NCBI RefSeq assembly: GCF_001583415.1
Contig: NZ_CP014475.1
Span: 4,030,001 to 4,094,000 of the forward strand
Reading direction: 5' to 3'
Length of the DNA: 64,000 nt
From: Mycolicibacterium phlei
GTDB taxonomy: Bacteria > Actinomycetota > Actinomycetes > Mycobacteriales > Mycobacteriaceae
Positions 9,051-16,894 of the stretch are shown piece by piece; position 1 is the first letter of the stretch; every line of letters begins with the position of its first letter. The position numbers and the translations under genes are program-made. The notes beneath the pieces were generated by a model that was not told the DNA's origin, made no database searches, and was given only the letters and a program-made list of their open reading frames with translations.

Positions 9051-9682
9051 TCGCCGAGGATTCCGCGCTGCTGCGCGCCGGCATCGAGCGGATCCTGACC
9101 GACGCCGGCCACGAGGTGGTGGCCGGGGTGTCCGATGCGACCAACCTGCTGCGACTGGTCAATGAGGAGCACCCCGATCTGGCGATCGTGGACGTGCGGA
9201 TGCCGCCGACCTTCACCGACGAGGGCATCCGCGCCGCCGCGCTGCTGCGCAGCCAGAATCCGGAGTCGCCGGTGCTGGTGCTGTCGCACTACGTCGAGGA
9301 GCGCTACGCGGCCGACCTGATCGCCTCGGACACCAAGGGTTTCGGCTATCTGCTCAAGGACCGGGTGGCCGATGTGCCCGCGTTCCTGGACGCGGTCGAG
9401 GTCGTCGGCACCGGCGGCACCGTGCTGGATCCGGAGGTGGTGTCGCAGATCCTGGTGCGGTCGCAGCGGCGCAGCGCGCTCGACGAGTTGACACCGCGTG
9501 AGCGTGACGTTCTGCAGTTGATGGCCGAGGGCAAGACCAACTCGGCGATCGCGGCGGCGCTGCACATCTCGGTCGGTTCCGCCGAGAAGCACATCGCCTC
9601 GATCTTCACCAAGTTCGACCTGGCACCCGACGAGAGCGAGAACCGCCGGGTGCTGGCGGTGCTGCGGTATCTCGAAAGCTGA
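9038..9682 (+). CDS. NarL/LuxR-type response regulator
   Basis: 214 residues. The receiver domain has the acidic pair E7-D8, phosphoacceptor D52 (AIVDVRMPP), a Ser in VLVLSHY and a Lys in YLLKD. The C-terminal LuxR HTH runs from LTPRERDVLQLMAEG to about residue 205. It is translationally coupled to the kinase by a 13-bp overlap. The DUF4097 membrane protein immediately downstream is a likely target or partner; in other bacteria such proteins accompany envelope-sensing two-component systems. Confidence 0.9.
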   Translation: MRIVIAEDSALLRAGIERILTDAGHEVVAGVSDATNLLRLVNEEHPDLAIVDVRMPPTFTDEGIRAAALLRSQNPESPVLVLSHYVEERYAADLIASDTKGFGYLLKDRVADVPAFLDAVEVVGTGGTVLDPEVVSQILVRSQRRSALDELTPRERDVLQLMAEGKTNSAIAAALHISVGSAEKHIASIFTKFDLAPDESENRRVLAVLRYLES

Positions 9683-9702
9683 GTTGCGGGAAGGAATCTG
9701 AC

Positions 9703-10587
9703 GTGACCACCACTATCGCTCCCCCACCACCGGCGCCACCGCCTCCCCCGCTCACGCCGGCGGGCCGCACGGCCGTGCGCGCCACGCTCGTCATCGCCGC
9801 CGTGGTGCTGGTGGTGGGCGCCCTGGTGAGCCTGGGCGTACTGGCCTTCGGCGTCAGCGGTTTCCGCGTCATCGCCGACTCCAGGACGCTGCCGACGACG
9901 ATGCGCTCACTGGTCGTCGACGTGGGCTCGGTGCCGGTGGCCATCCGCATCACCGCCGACCGCGACGCCGCCGAACCCCGCGTCGACCTGCGGATGGTGA
10001 ACTCGCGGCGGGCATCGGCGGATCCGCTGACCCTCAACGACGACGGCACCGAGGCGCGGATCACGCTGGCCGGTGAGCCGACGCCGTTCCTGCAGTGGAC
10101 CCGCGGAGGTGAGATCACGGTGGTGCTGCCACCGGAGGTGGCCCGCCGGTTGAGCGTCACCACCGAGCAGGACGCCGGGATGGTGCACCTGCGCGCGGAC
10201 GTGGACCGGTTCAGCGCCCGCGTCGACGACGGTGCCGTCCTGCTCAGCGGATCGGCGAACCGGGTCGAGGTGCACAATGTGCACGGCCAGATCCGGTCGC
10301 GCGACGCCATCACGGTCGCGGAGTCGTTCACCGCGTCGACCGTGCACGGCGACATCGAGGTCGACTTCACCGACGTGGCACCGAAAGCCGTTGAGGCGAC
10401 GACCCAGGACGGTGACGTCGTGCTCGGGCTGCCCGCCGACGGCACCTACCTCGTCGACGCCTCCACCGGCACCAACCACGGGTCGACGGTGGTGCGGGTG
10501 CCGCGGACGACGGACCGCAACGCCGCCGACGCGGTGATCACCGCCCGCACCGAGCACGGCGACGTGGAGATCGACGGCCTGGACTAG
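9703..10587 (+). CDS. Membrane-anchored DUF4097 protein
   Basis: 294 residues. A Pro-rich cytoplasmic head (MTTTIAPPPPAPPPPP) precedes one transmembrane segment at about 26-50, then an extracytoplasmic region of short beta-strand repeats typical of DUF4097 (for example STVHGDIEVDF and TTQDGDVVLGL). The GTG start at 9703 is preceded by GGGAAGGAA at 9688-9696. It lies 20 bp after the response regulator and is probably in the same operon. Biochemical function unknown; a role in envelope homeostasis is inferred from context only. Confidence 0.75.
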   Translation: MTTTIAPPPPAPPPPPLTPAGRTAVRATLVIAAVVLVVGALVSLGVLAFGVSGFRVIADSRTLPTTMRSLVVDVGSVPVAIRITADRDAAEPRVDLRMVNSRRASADPLTLNDDGTEARITLAGEPTPFLQWTRGGEITVVLPPEVARRLSVTTEQDAGMVHLRADVDRFSARVDDGAVLLSGSANRVEVHNVHGQIRSRDAITVAESFTASTVHGDIEVDFTDVAPKAVEATTQDGDVVLGLPADGTYLVDASTGTNHGSTVVRVPRTTDRNAADAVITARTEHGDVEIDGLD

Positions 10588-10590
10588 GTG

Positions 10591-10623
10591 TTGGCGCGAG
10601 CTTGGCGTGAGCTTGGCGCGCCT
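10591..10623 (+). repeat. Three tandem 11-bp units
   Basis: TTGGCGCGAGC, TTGGCGTGAGC and TTGGCGCGCCT follow each other directly after the DUF4097 stop codon. The first two differ at one position and the third is degenerate at its end. Confidence 0.6.
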
Positions 10624-10630
10624 GCTTAGC

Positions 10631-10696
10631 GCGTCGAGTTCTACATGAGGGTCGTGCACCCACCCCGATCCACAGCCCACACGTAGAACTCGGCGC
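10631..10696. repeat. Inverted repeat between convergent genes
   Basis: The arms 10631-10647 (GCGTCGAGTTCTACATG) and 10680-10696 match in 15 of 17 positions in inverted orientation and enclose a 32-nt loop. It lies between two convergent genes, so it may be a bidirectional terminator or a dispersed repeat element. One window cannot distinguish these. Confidence 0.55.
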
Positions 10697-10712
10697 TGAA
10701 TTCAGGCGCTGT

Positions 10713-11243
10713 TCAGCGCAGGGCCTTGGCGAACAGGTAACAGTCCTGGGGTTCGTCGCTGACGTTCGGCAACACGGCGTAGCGGGCCAAGCGGCCCTCA
10801 CGGGTGAGCCCGGCGCGCTCCAGCACCCGGGCCGACGCGGTGTTGTCGACGTGACAGTACGCCGAGAACCGGTACACCGTGGGGTCGCGGCGCGCCTTCT
10901 CCATGACCAGCCGCACCGCCTCGGAGGCGTAGCCCCGCCCCCACCAACGACGGCCCAGGTAGTAGCCGAAGTCGATGATGTGCGGCTGCGGCCGGCGCCA
11001 GCCGATCGCGCCGATCGGCCCACCGCCGTCCCGCAATTCGATGAGCCACACGGTTTCGCCGCCGACGTTGAACACCTCGGTGAGGACGCAGCGGGTCTCG
11101 GCGACGTCGGTGTGCACCGGCCACGCCAGGTAGCGCGTCACCTCCGGGTCGCGGGTGATGCGCTCGAACAGCGGGTCGGCGTCGTCGAGGGTCGGGGCGC
11201 GCAGCAGGATCCGCGGCCCGGACAGCACTTCAAGATCGCTCAT
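10713..11243 (-). CDS. GNAT family N-acetyltransferase (RimJ/RimL-like)
   Basis: 176 residues. The acetyl-CoA-binding motif A is GRRWWGRGYASEAVRLV, and the later YCHVDNTASARVLERAGL is typical of the RimJ/RimL-like subgroup, which acetylates protein N-termini or small amines. The ATG at 11243 is chosen because the fold begins with SGPRILLRAPTLDD; upstream codons are not conserved in type. The acceptor is unknown. It is divergent from a decayed VOC gene 22 bp away. Confidence 0.8.
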   Translation of the reverse strand: MSDLEVLSGPRILLRAPTLDDADPLFERITRDPEVTRYLAWPVHTDVAETRCVLTEVFNVGGETVWLIELRDGGGPIGAIGWRRPQPHIIDFGYYLGRRWWGRGYASEAVRLVMEKARRDPTVYRFSAYCHVDNTASARVLERAGLTREGRLARYAVLPNVSDEPQDCYLFAKALR

Positions 11244-11264
11244 GGCGTGGTTGACTGGACGAAC

Positions 11265-11488
11265 ATGGCCATCACGTTCAATCACACCATATGCGCAGGT
11301 CGGTCCCGGCGAGGACATCCGCCCGCAGCACTACGCATTCCTGCCGGGAACGCGGCATGCGGCACTGGGCCGATCCACGCGGTGTGCGCGAGAACGAGAT
11401 CAACCACAACGACGGCGGCCGCGGCGTCTACTTTCGGGTCCGGGCACTACCTGGAGATCATCACCCGGCCGTACGGCTCCGGCGCTAG
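11265..11488 (+). pseudogene. Decayed VOC (glyoxalase/bleomycin resistance) family gene
   Basis: About 220 bp keep pieces of a ~130-residue VOC protein spread over three frames: MAITFNHTICA (from 11265), GEDIRPQHYAFL, then RERGMRHWADPRGV...NHNDGGRGVYF, then GHYLEIITRPYGSG at the end. The order is that of an intact protein, but a central segment is missing and at least three frame changes are needed. The remnant runs into the end of the convergent Rrf2 gene. No functional product is expected. Confidence 0.75.
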
Positions 11489-11952
11489 TGGCCCCGCAGG
11501 GACTCCTGCCTGAGGTACTCGTCGGCGAGCCTGCGCACATGCTCGGGCAACTCGCCCGCGGCGACGTCGGCGAGGCTGGTCTCCTCGAGCACTGAGCGCA
11601 TGCTGGCGCGCAGCGCCCGCCACACGTCGGTCAGCGCGGTGGTCGGACCGGTGTAGGGCAGATCGCCGAGGCCGATGTCGCGAACGCTCGCCAGCGGCCC
11701 GTCGATGCAGCGCAGAACGTCGGCGACGCTGATCTCGCTCGCGGGCCGCGCCAGCTCGTAGCCGCCCTCGCGGCCACGGTGGCTGCGCACCAGCCGGTCG
11801 GTGCGCAGGGCGGACAGGATGTCGACGAGGAACTGCGGCGGAATGCCCTGCGCCTTCGCGAGGTCCTCGGTCTTGACCAGGGCGCCCTCCTCGGCGGCCG
11901 CGAGCTGCACCATGGCGCGCACCGCGTACTCCGCTTTGGCCGACATCCGCAT
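11485..11952 (-). CDS. Rrf2-family transcriptional regulator
   Basis: 155 residues. The winged helix begins MRMSAKAEYAVRAMVQLA, with the recognition region GIPPQFLVDILSALR and wing SHRGREGGYEL. Only one cysteine (LRCIDGP) is present, so the three-Cys Fe-S ligand set of IscR/NsrR is missing. It should therefore not bind a cluster in the IscR manner. From memory it corresponds to Rv1287, which also lies beside the cysDN genes in M. tuberculosis. Control of sulfur or cysteine genes is plausible but not shown here. Confidence 0.8.
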   Translation of the reverse strand: MRMSAKAEYAVRAMVQLAAAEEGALVKTEDLAKAQGIPPQFLVDILSALRTDRLVRSHRGREGGYELARPASEISVADVLRCIDGPLASVRDIGLGDLPYTGPTTALTDVWRALRASMRSVLEETSLADVAAGELPEHVRRLADEYLRQESLRGH

Positions 11953-11979
11953 TTCACGGATTCTGCCATTGCCCCCGGT

Positions 11980-12579
11980 TCAGTCCGGGATCGCCGCGGT
12001 GTCGGGCACGACGACTGCGAACAGATCCGACAGCGCGGCCAGGCTGGCCGCCTGCACCGCCGCCGACGGGACCTGCGCGCCGTCGGGGCCGGGCAGCGGG
12101 CGCGTCGCGGTGGCCCCGGCCACCACCGTCGGCGCGTAGCCGAGGTTGAAGGCGCCGCGCGCGGTCGAGTTCACGCACATGTGCGTCATGAAGCCGGCCA
12201 GGATCAGGTTGTGGGCGCCGACGGCCTTGAGCCGCTCGTCGAGGTCGGTCCCGACGAACGAGTTCGGGTAGTTCTTCACCACCACCGGCTCGTCGCCGCG
12301 GGGTGCGACACGATCGACGATGGCGCCGATGTCGTCGCGGATGTCGTACGGCGAGCCGGGCCCGTCGTCGTGCTGGATGTGGATGACCGGGATCCCGGCG
12401 GTGCGGGCGCGGTCGAGCAGCGCTTCGGCCTCGTCGAGGGCGGCCTGCACCCCGTCGAGTTCCATCACGCCGCGGGTGTAGGTGTTCTGGCAGTCGATCA
12501 GCACCAGCGCCGAGGACGCGAGGCTCTCGGGCTGATCGGGCAGCCCGACCAGGGCGCGCAGCGTGGGATGTTCAGCCAT
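11980..12579 (-). CDS. Isochorismatase-family cysteine hydrolase
   Basis: 199 residues with the Asp-Lys-Cys triad of the family: Asp in LVLIDCQN (about residue 29), Lys in VVVKNYPNSF (about 101) and Cys in FMTHMCVNSTAR (about 135). Members hydrolyse amides or vinyl ethers such as isochorismate, nicotinamide or N-carbamoyl compounds; the substrate here is unknown. It lies 27 bp upstream of the Rrf2 gene on the same strand, so the two may be co-transcribed. Confidence 0.8.
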   Translation of the reverse strand: MAEHPTLRALVGLPDQPESLASSALVLIDCQNTYTRGVMELDGVQAALDEAEALLDRARTAGIPVIHIQHDDGPGSPYDIRDDIGAIVDRVAPRGDEPVVVKNYPNSFVGTDLDERLKAVGAHNLILAGFMTHMCVNSTARGAFNLGYAPTVVAGATATRPLPGPDGAQVPSAAVQAASLAALSDLFAVVVPDTAAIPD

Positions 12580-12649
12580 TCCTGAAACCTAGCCCGGCGC
12601 GGACGTTTCCGCTCTGAAACTGCCGCACGGTGCGGGGTCGCCGCGGCCT

Positions 12650-12655
12650 TAGGGT
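12650..12655 (+). promoter_or_regulatory. -10 box (TAGGGT), leaderless start
   Basis: TAGGGT ends 6 nt before the GTG at 12662, which fits a leaderless transcript of the lipoprotein gene. Confidence 0.5.
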
Positions 12656-12661
12656 CGAGGG

Positions 12662-13102
12662 GTGAGGTATCGATCAGCCGCCGCGGCGATCGGGATGGTC
12701 GCGATGTGCACCGCCTGCGGCGACCAACTGTCCCCCGACTGCCAGCGCACCGAGGACGCGCTGCGCCCGATGGCGACGGGAATGGTGTACTACCTGTCCA
12801 CCTTTCCGGCCGACCTCACCGACGAACCGTTGGACCGGGCGGGCGCCGCGGCGGCCGAGGCACAGGCGGCCGCCGCCATCCGCGCCGGCGTCGAGGGCAT
12901 CGAATCGGACGCACTTCGCGCCGAGGTGCTCAAGGTGGCCGATGCGTTCGACACGATCAGCCGCAGCACGCTCGCCCCCGCGTCCGCCATCCCGAGCAGG
13001 GACTACTTCGCCTCGAAGACGCGTATCGACGAGGCAATGCAGACGATCATGAAACTCTGTCCCGGCATCGGCGACGACCCGGTCCCACCCGTCACTCGGT
13101 GA
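12662..13102 (+). CDS. Small putative lipoprotein
   Basis: 146 residues with a short hydrophobic leader ending MCTACGD; the second Cys fits a relaxed lipobox (CTAC). The mature part is largely helical and Ala-rich, with two further Cys (PDCQ and KLCPG) that could form a disulfide. No family was recognised. The final codons and the stop are part of a 22-bp sequence that is repeated just downstream and also ends the convergent cysQ. Confidence 0.6.
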   Translation: MRYRSAAAAIGMVAMCTACGDQLSPDCQRTEDALRPMATGMVYYLSTFPADLTDEPLDRAGAAAAEAQAAAAIRAGVEGIESDALRAEVLKVADAFDTISRSTLAPASAIPSRDYFASKTRIDEAMQTIMKLCPGIGDDPVPPVTR

Positions 13103-13130
13103 CGGTGCCCCACCCGTCACTCGGTGACGG
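13084..13130. repeat. Duplicated 22-bp palindrome-bearing unit at a convergent gene junction
   Basis: CCCACCCGTCACTCGGTGACGG occurs at 13084-13105 and identically at 13109-13130. Each copy contains the palindrome GTCAC-TCG-GTGAC. Copy 1 supplies the last codons and TGA of the lipoprotein gene; copy 2, read on the other strand, supplies the last codons and TGA of cysQ. Confidence 0.8.
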
Positions 13131-13845
13131 CTAGCACCGCGTCGGCCAACTCCTCCCGGCACACGATCAGGTCCGGCAGCTTCGGGTCGGGCTGGTTGTA
13201 GCGCAGCGGCGACCCGTCCAGGCGGGAGGTGAACAGCCCGGCGGCGCGGGCCACGGCCACCGGTGCCGCCGAGTCCCACTCGTACTGTCCGCCGGCGTGC
13301 ACGTAGACGTCCGCCTTGCCCTGGACGACGGCGGCGACTTTGGCTCCCGCCGAACCCATCTCGACCAGCGTGCCGCCCAGCGCGTGACGCACGTCCAGCG
13401 CCAGCGCCGGCGGCCGGGTGCGCGACACCACGATTCGCGGGGCCGACGGCGCCGACGGCGGAGCGGCCACCGTCGGGGTGGCCAGCGTGACGCCCTGGGC
13501 AGGCAGCGCCACCGCCCCGGCGACGAGTTCCCCGTCCTGCCAGAGCGCGACGTGTACGGCCCAGTCCTCGCGGCCCGACTCGGAGAACTCCCGGGTGCCG
13601 TCGAGCGGGTCCACGATCCACACCCGGTGCGCGGACAGCCGCGCCGGATTGTCCACGCCCTCCTCGGACAGCACCGCGTCGTCGGGCCGTTCGGCCGCCA
13701 GCGCCTGCATCAGGAAATCGTGGGACCGCTTGTCGCCGGCGTCTTTCCGCTCTTTCTCGGAGGCGTCGGCGAGCTCGTCGCGCACCCGTAGCAGCAGGTT
13801 GCCCGCCTCGGTGGCGAGCCGGGCCGCGAGCTCGTGGTCGCTCAA
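13117..13845 (-). CDS. cysQ: 3'(2'),5'-bisphosphate nucleotidase CysQ
   Basis: 242 residues of the inositol-monophosphatase superfamily. Metal-binding motifs are LSEE, DPLDGTREF and EWDSAAP. It hydrolyses 3'-phosphoadenosine 5'-phosphate (and PAPS) to AMP (APS), clearing the by-product of sulfation and controlling PAPS made by the neighbouring CysNC. The only start matching the family length is the TTG at 13845, whose TTGA overlaps the cysNC stop; this implies translational coupling. It is the last gene of cysD-cysNC-cysQ. Confidence 0.88.
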   Translation of the reverse strand: MSDHELAARLATEAGNLLLRVRDELADASEKERKDAGDKRSHDFLMQALAAERPDDAVLSEEGVDNPARLSAHRVWIVDPLDGTREFSESGREDWAVHVALWQDGELVAGAVALPAQGVTLATPTVAAPPSAPSAPRIVVSRTRPPALALDVRHALGGTLVEMGSAGAKVAAVVQGKADVYVHAGGQYEWDSAAPVAVARAAGLFTSRLDGSPLRYNQPDPKLPDLIVCREELADAVLAVTE

Positions 13846-15731
13846 CGCTGACCCTTCTCCAGCATCTCGATCACCATGTCCGCCAGCTCCTCGGGCGTGT
13901 GGTCCGGCGTCAGGCGCAGATCCGGGTTCTTCGGCCGCTGGTAGGGGCTGTCGATACCGGTGAAGTGGGTGATCTCCCCGGCGCGCGCTTTGGCGTAGAG
14001 CCCCTTGGGATCCCGTCGCTCGCAGTCCTCCAGCGGGGTGTCGCAGAACACCTCGTAGAACTCCAGACCCGCCTCGGTGGTGACCTTGCGGGCCAGCTCG
14101 CGGTGCTCCTCGAGTGGGCTGATCGCGGGCACCAGCACCACCTGGCCGGAGTCGGCGAGGATCGCCGCGACGTGGGCGAGCCGGCGCTGGTTCTCGGCGC
14201 GGTCGGCCATCGAGAAGCCCAGGTCGGAGTTCAGCCCGTGACGCAGGTTGTCGCCGTCGAGAACGTAAGCGGGAACGCCCTTTTCGATCAGCTTGCGCTC
14301 GACCAGCATCGCCACCGACGACTTTCCGGAGCCGGACAGCCCGGTGAACCACACGGTGCGGCCCTTGGTCAGCCGGTCCTCGGCCTTGCACAGCGACTCG
14401 TGGCGCACGGTGTTCGGGCTTGCGGTGCGCGCGGTGACCTGCGGCAGCACCATGCCCGCGGCGACGGTGCCGTTGGTGTTCGGGTCGATCAGGATGAACG
14501 ATCCGGTGGCCTGGTTGCGGCTGTACTCGTCGAGCAGCAGCGGCTGCTGGCTGCGCAGCGAGATCCGGCCCAGCTCATTGAGTTTGAGCGCGGTGACGTC
14601 CTTGTCGCGGTGCAGCGTGTTGACGTCGAGTCGGTAGTCCAGCGCGGTGACCCGCACCCGGGTGGTGCGGGTGGTGTGCTTGATCAGGTAGTCGCGGCCG
14701 GGTTCGAGCGCGGAGTCGTCGGCCATCCAGCACACCGTGGCGTCGAACTCCGTGGTGACCCGGGGCTGGTTGTTCGGCCGGGCGATCATGTCGCCGCGCG
14801 AGATGTCGATGTCGTCGGCGAGGCTGATCGACACCGCCATCGGAGGGAACGCCTCATCGACGGGACCGGATGGCCCCTCGATCGCGGAGATCGTGGTCTC
14901 GATGCCGGCGGGCAGCACGATCACCTCGTCGCCGACACGCATGACGCCGCTGGCGACGGTGCCGGCGTAGCTGCGGTGATCCTGGTGCTCCAGGGTCTGC
15001 GGGCGGATCACGTACTGCACCGGGAACCGGACGTCGACGAGGTTGCGGTCACCGGCGATGTACACCTCTTCGAGGTGGGTCAGCAGCGGTGGGCCCTCGT
15101 ACCACGGGGTGTGCTCGGACTTGGAGACGACGTTGTCGCCGTGCAGCGCCGACAGCGGGATCGCGGTCACGTCGTGGATGTCCAGGCGCGCGGCGAAGTT
15201 GTGGAAGTCGTCGCGAATCTTGTTGAACCGCTCCTGATCCCAGTCGATCAGGTCCATCTTGTTGACCGCCAGCACCACGTGCTGGATGCCCAGCAGCGAG
15301 GCCAGGAAGGCGTGGCGACGGGACTGTTCGAGCAGGCCGTGGCGCGCGTCGACGAGCACGATCGCCAGGTGCGCGGTCGAGGTGCCGGTCACCATGTTGC
15401 GGGTGTACTGGATGTGGCCCGGGGTGTCGGCGATGATGAACTTGCGCTTCGAGGTCGCGAAATAGCGGTAGGCGACGTCGATGGTGATGCCCTGCTCACG
15501 CTCGGCGCGCAGACCGTCGGTCACCAGCGCGAGGTCGGTGTAGTCGTTGCCACGCTCCTGGGAGGTGCGCTCGACGGCGGCCAACTGGTCCTCCATGACC
15601 GCCTTCGAGTCGTAGAGCAGCCGGCCGATCAGCGTCGACTTGCCGTCGTCGACGGATCCGGCCGTCGCGATACGCAGCAGGGTGGCCGACGGGCGCGTGT
15701 TGGCGCCGGTGCGTTCGATCGTCGTCGTCAT
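13842..15731 (-). CDS. cysNC: Bifunctional sulfate adenylyltransferase large subunit / APS kinase
   Basis: 629 residues. Residues ~1-420 are a GTPase of the EF-Tu type with AGSVDDGKST (G1), DTPGHIQY (G3) and NKMDL (G4), followed by two beta-barrels. Residues ~440-629 are APS kinase with P-loop GLSGSGKSS and LDGDNLRHGLN. With CysD it makes APS from sulfate and ATP, driven by GTP hydrolysis; the C-terminal domain phosphorylates APS to PAPS. Its ATG overlaps the cysD stop by 1 nt (TGATG), so it is tightly coupled. Confidence 0.93.
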   Translation of the reverse strand: MTTTIERTGANTRPSATLLRIATAGSVDDGKSTLIGRLLYDSKAVMEDQLAAVERTSQERGNDYTDLALVTDGLRAEREQGITIDVAYRYFATSKRKFIIADTPGHIQYTRNMVTGTSTAHLAIVLVDARHGLLEQSRRHAFLASLLGIQHVVLAVNKMDLIDWDQERFNKIRDDFHNFAARLDIHDVTAIPLSALHGDNVVSKSEHTPWYEGPPLLTHLEEVYIAGDRNLVDVRFPVQYVIRPQTLEHQDHRSYAGTVASGVMRVGDEVIVLPAGIETTISAIEGPSGPVDEAFPPMAVSISLADDIDISRGDMIARPNNQPRVTTEFDATVCWMADDSALEPGRDYLIKHTTRTTRVRVTALDYRLDVNTLHRDKDVTALKLNELGRISLRSQQPLLLDEYSRNQATGSFILIDPNTNGTVAAGMVLPQVTARTASPNTVRHESLCKAEDRLTKGRTVWFTGLSGSGKSSVAMLVERKLIEKGVPAYVLDGDNLRHGLNSDLGFSMADRAENQRRLAHVAAILADSGQVVLVPAISPLEEHRELARKVTTEAGLEFYEVFCDTPLEDCERRDPKGLYAKARAGEITHFTGIDSPYQRPKNPDLRLTPDHTPEELADMVIEMLEKGQR

Positions 15732-16666
15732 CAGAAGTAGCCCTCCCGCTTGCGGTCCTCCATGCCGGCCTCGGAGATGCGGTCGTCGGCGCGGGTGGCG
15801 CCGCGCTCGGTCAGCCGCGACACCGCGGTCTCGGCGATCACCTCGGCGACCGTCGCGGCGGTGGACTCCACGCAGCCGGTGCAGGTGACGTCGCCGACGG
15901 TGCGGAACCGCACGGTCTTCTCGATGACCTCCTCGTCCTTACGCGGCTGCATGTAGCGGTGCACCGCCAGCAGCATGCCGTCGCGCTCGAAAACCTTGCG
16001 GCGGTGGGCGTAGTAGATCGACGGCAGCTTGATCTGCTCGGCGCCGATGTAGGACCAGATGTCGAACTCGGTCCAGTTCGACAGCGGGAACACGCGGATG
16101 TGCTCACCCTTGCGGTGGCGTCCGTTGTAGAGGTTCCACAGCTCGGGCCGCTGGTTCTTCGGATCCCACTGGCCGAACTCGTCGCGGAAGCTGAACACGC
16201 GTTCCTTGGCGCGGGCCTTCTCCTCGTCGCGGCGGGCGCCGCCGAACGCGGCGTCGAACTTGTTCTCCCGGATCGCGCGCAGCAGCGTGACGGTCTGCAG
16301 CGGGTTACGTGACGGGATCGTCTCGACGACCCGGCCGGCGTCGATGTCGTCCTGCACCTTGGCGACGATCAGCCGCAGGCCGTGCTCCTCGACGAGCTCG
16401 TCGCGGGCCTGGATCACCTCGTCGAAGTTGTGCCCGGTGTCGACGTGCATGACCGGGAACGGCAGCCGGCCCGGGCGGAACGCCTTCATGGCCAGGTGCA
16501 GCATGACGATCGAGTCCTTGCCGCCGGAGAACAACAGGACCGGCCGCTCGAACTCGGCGGCGACCTCTCGGATGATGTGGATCGCCTCGGCCTCCAGCGA
16601 GCGCAGATGGCTCAGCTCGTAGCGCCCGGCGTTCGCCCTGGCGGATTGTTCGGTGGTGGTGGTCAT
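15731..16666 (-). CDS. cysD: Sulfate adenylyltransferase small subunit CysD
   Basis: 311 residues of the PAPS-reductase-like PP-loop family. The PP-loop FSGGKDSIVMLHL is at about 46-58, followed by HVDTGHNF and FGGARRDEEKARAKER. It carries out ATP alpha-phosphate attack on sulfate in complex with CysN. The C-terminal EDRKREGYF is the family ending. A ribosome binding site GAGGAA lies just upstream. The ATG overlaps the TGA of a 15-codon upstream ORF, and a TTGACA-type promoter lies about 50-80 nt upstream. Confidence 0.93.
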   Translation of the reverse strand: MTTTTEQSARANAGRYELSHLRSLEAEAIHIIREVAAEFERPVLLFSGGKDSIVMLHLAMKAFRPGRLPFPVMHVDTGHNFDEVIQARDELVEEHGLRLIVAKVQDDIDAGRVVETIPSRNPLQTVTLLRAIRENKFDAAFGGARRDEEKARAKERVFSFRDEFGQWDPKNQRPELWNLYNGRHRKGEHIRVFPLSNWTEFDIWSYIGAEQIKLPSIYYAHRRKVFERDGMLLAVHRYMQPRKDEEVIEKTVRFRTVGDVTCTGCVESTAATVAEVIAETAVSRLTERGATRADDRISEAGMEDRKREGYF

Positions 16667-16710
16667 CGATTCCTCGTAAATTTGGTAGAAATGACCATAT
16701 TTATGACCAT
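16663..16710 (-). CDS. Short upstream ORF coupled to cysD (putative leader peptide)
   Basis: Fifteen codons encode MVINMVISTKFTRNR. The TGA (16665-16663) overlaps the cysD ATG as ATGA. It is markedly A+T-rich for this genome. Two in-frame ATGs (16710, 16698) arise from a direct repeat ATGGTCAT spaced by 12 bp. The predicted -10 (16724-16719) places transcription start at or next to the first ATG, so it would be nearly leaderless. It has no Cys codons, so classical cysteine attenuation is not indicated. Translation is unproven. Confidence 0.45.
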   Translation of the reverse strand: MVINMVISTKFTRNR

Positions 16711-16718
16711 TACCGGGT

Positions 16719-16748
16719 ATTAGACATCGGGCAGCGCTTTCGTGTCAA
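16719..16748 (-). promoter_or_regulatory. Putative sigma-A promoter of the cysD operon
   Basis: On the minus strand TTGACA (16748-16743) is followed after 18 bp by TCTAAT (16724-16719). The transcript would begin near 16711. It is the best -35/-10 pair upstream of cysD. Confidence 0.55.
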
Positions 16749-16782
16749 CGACGGCCGCCGCCCCGTTATTGCGCAGCTATTT

Positions 16783-16844
16783 CGCGAGCGTGCGTGTCTG
16801 CACACGACACGCCGCGAAATCTCGACAGTTTGTGCACGCTCGCG
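16783..16844. repeat. 62-bp palindrome-ended repeat, copy 1
   Basis: The element begins CGCGAGCGTGC and ends GCACGCTCGCG, an 11-bp perfect terminal inverted repeat. A nearly identical copy lies in opposite orientation at 17311-17371 (59 of 61 positions match). It has the layout of a small non-autonomous mobile or REP-like element. Confidence 0.8.
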
Positions 16845-16882
16845 CTTACCTCCGGGGTAATTGAACGGCCGCCGATCGCGCC

Positions 16883-16888
16883 GATACT
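16883..16888 (+). promoter_or_regulatory. -10-like box (GATACT), leaderless start
   Basis: GATACT ends 6 nt before the ATG at 16895, the spacing seen for other leaderless starts in this window. Confidence 0.4.
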
Positions 16889-16894
16889 CAAGCC

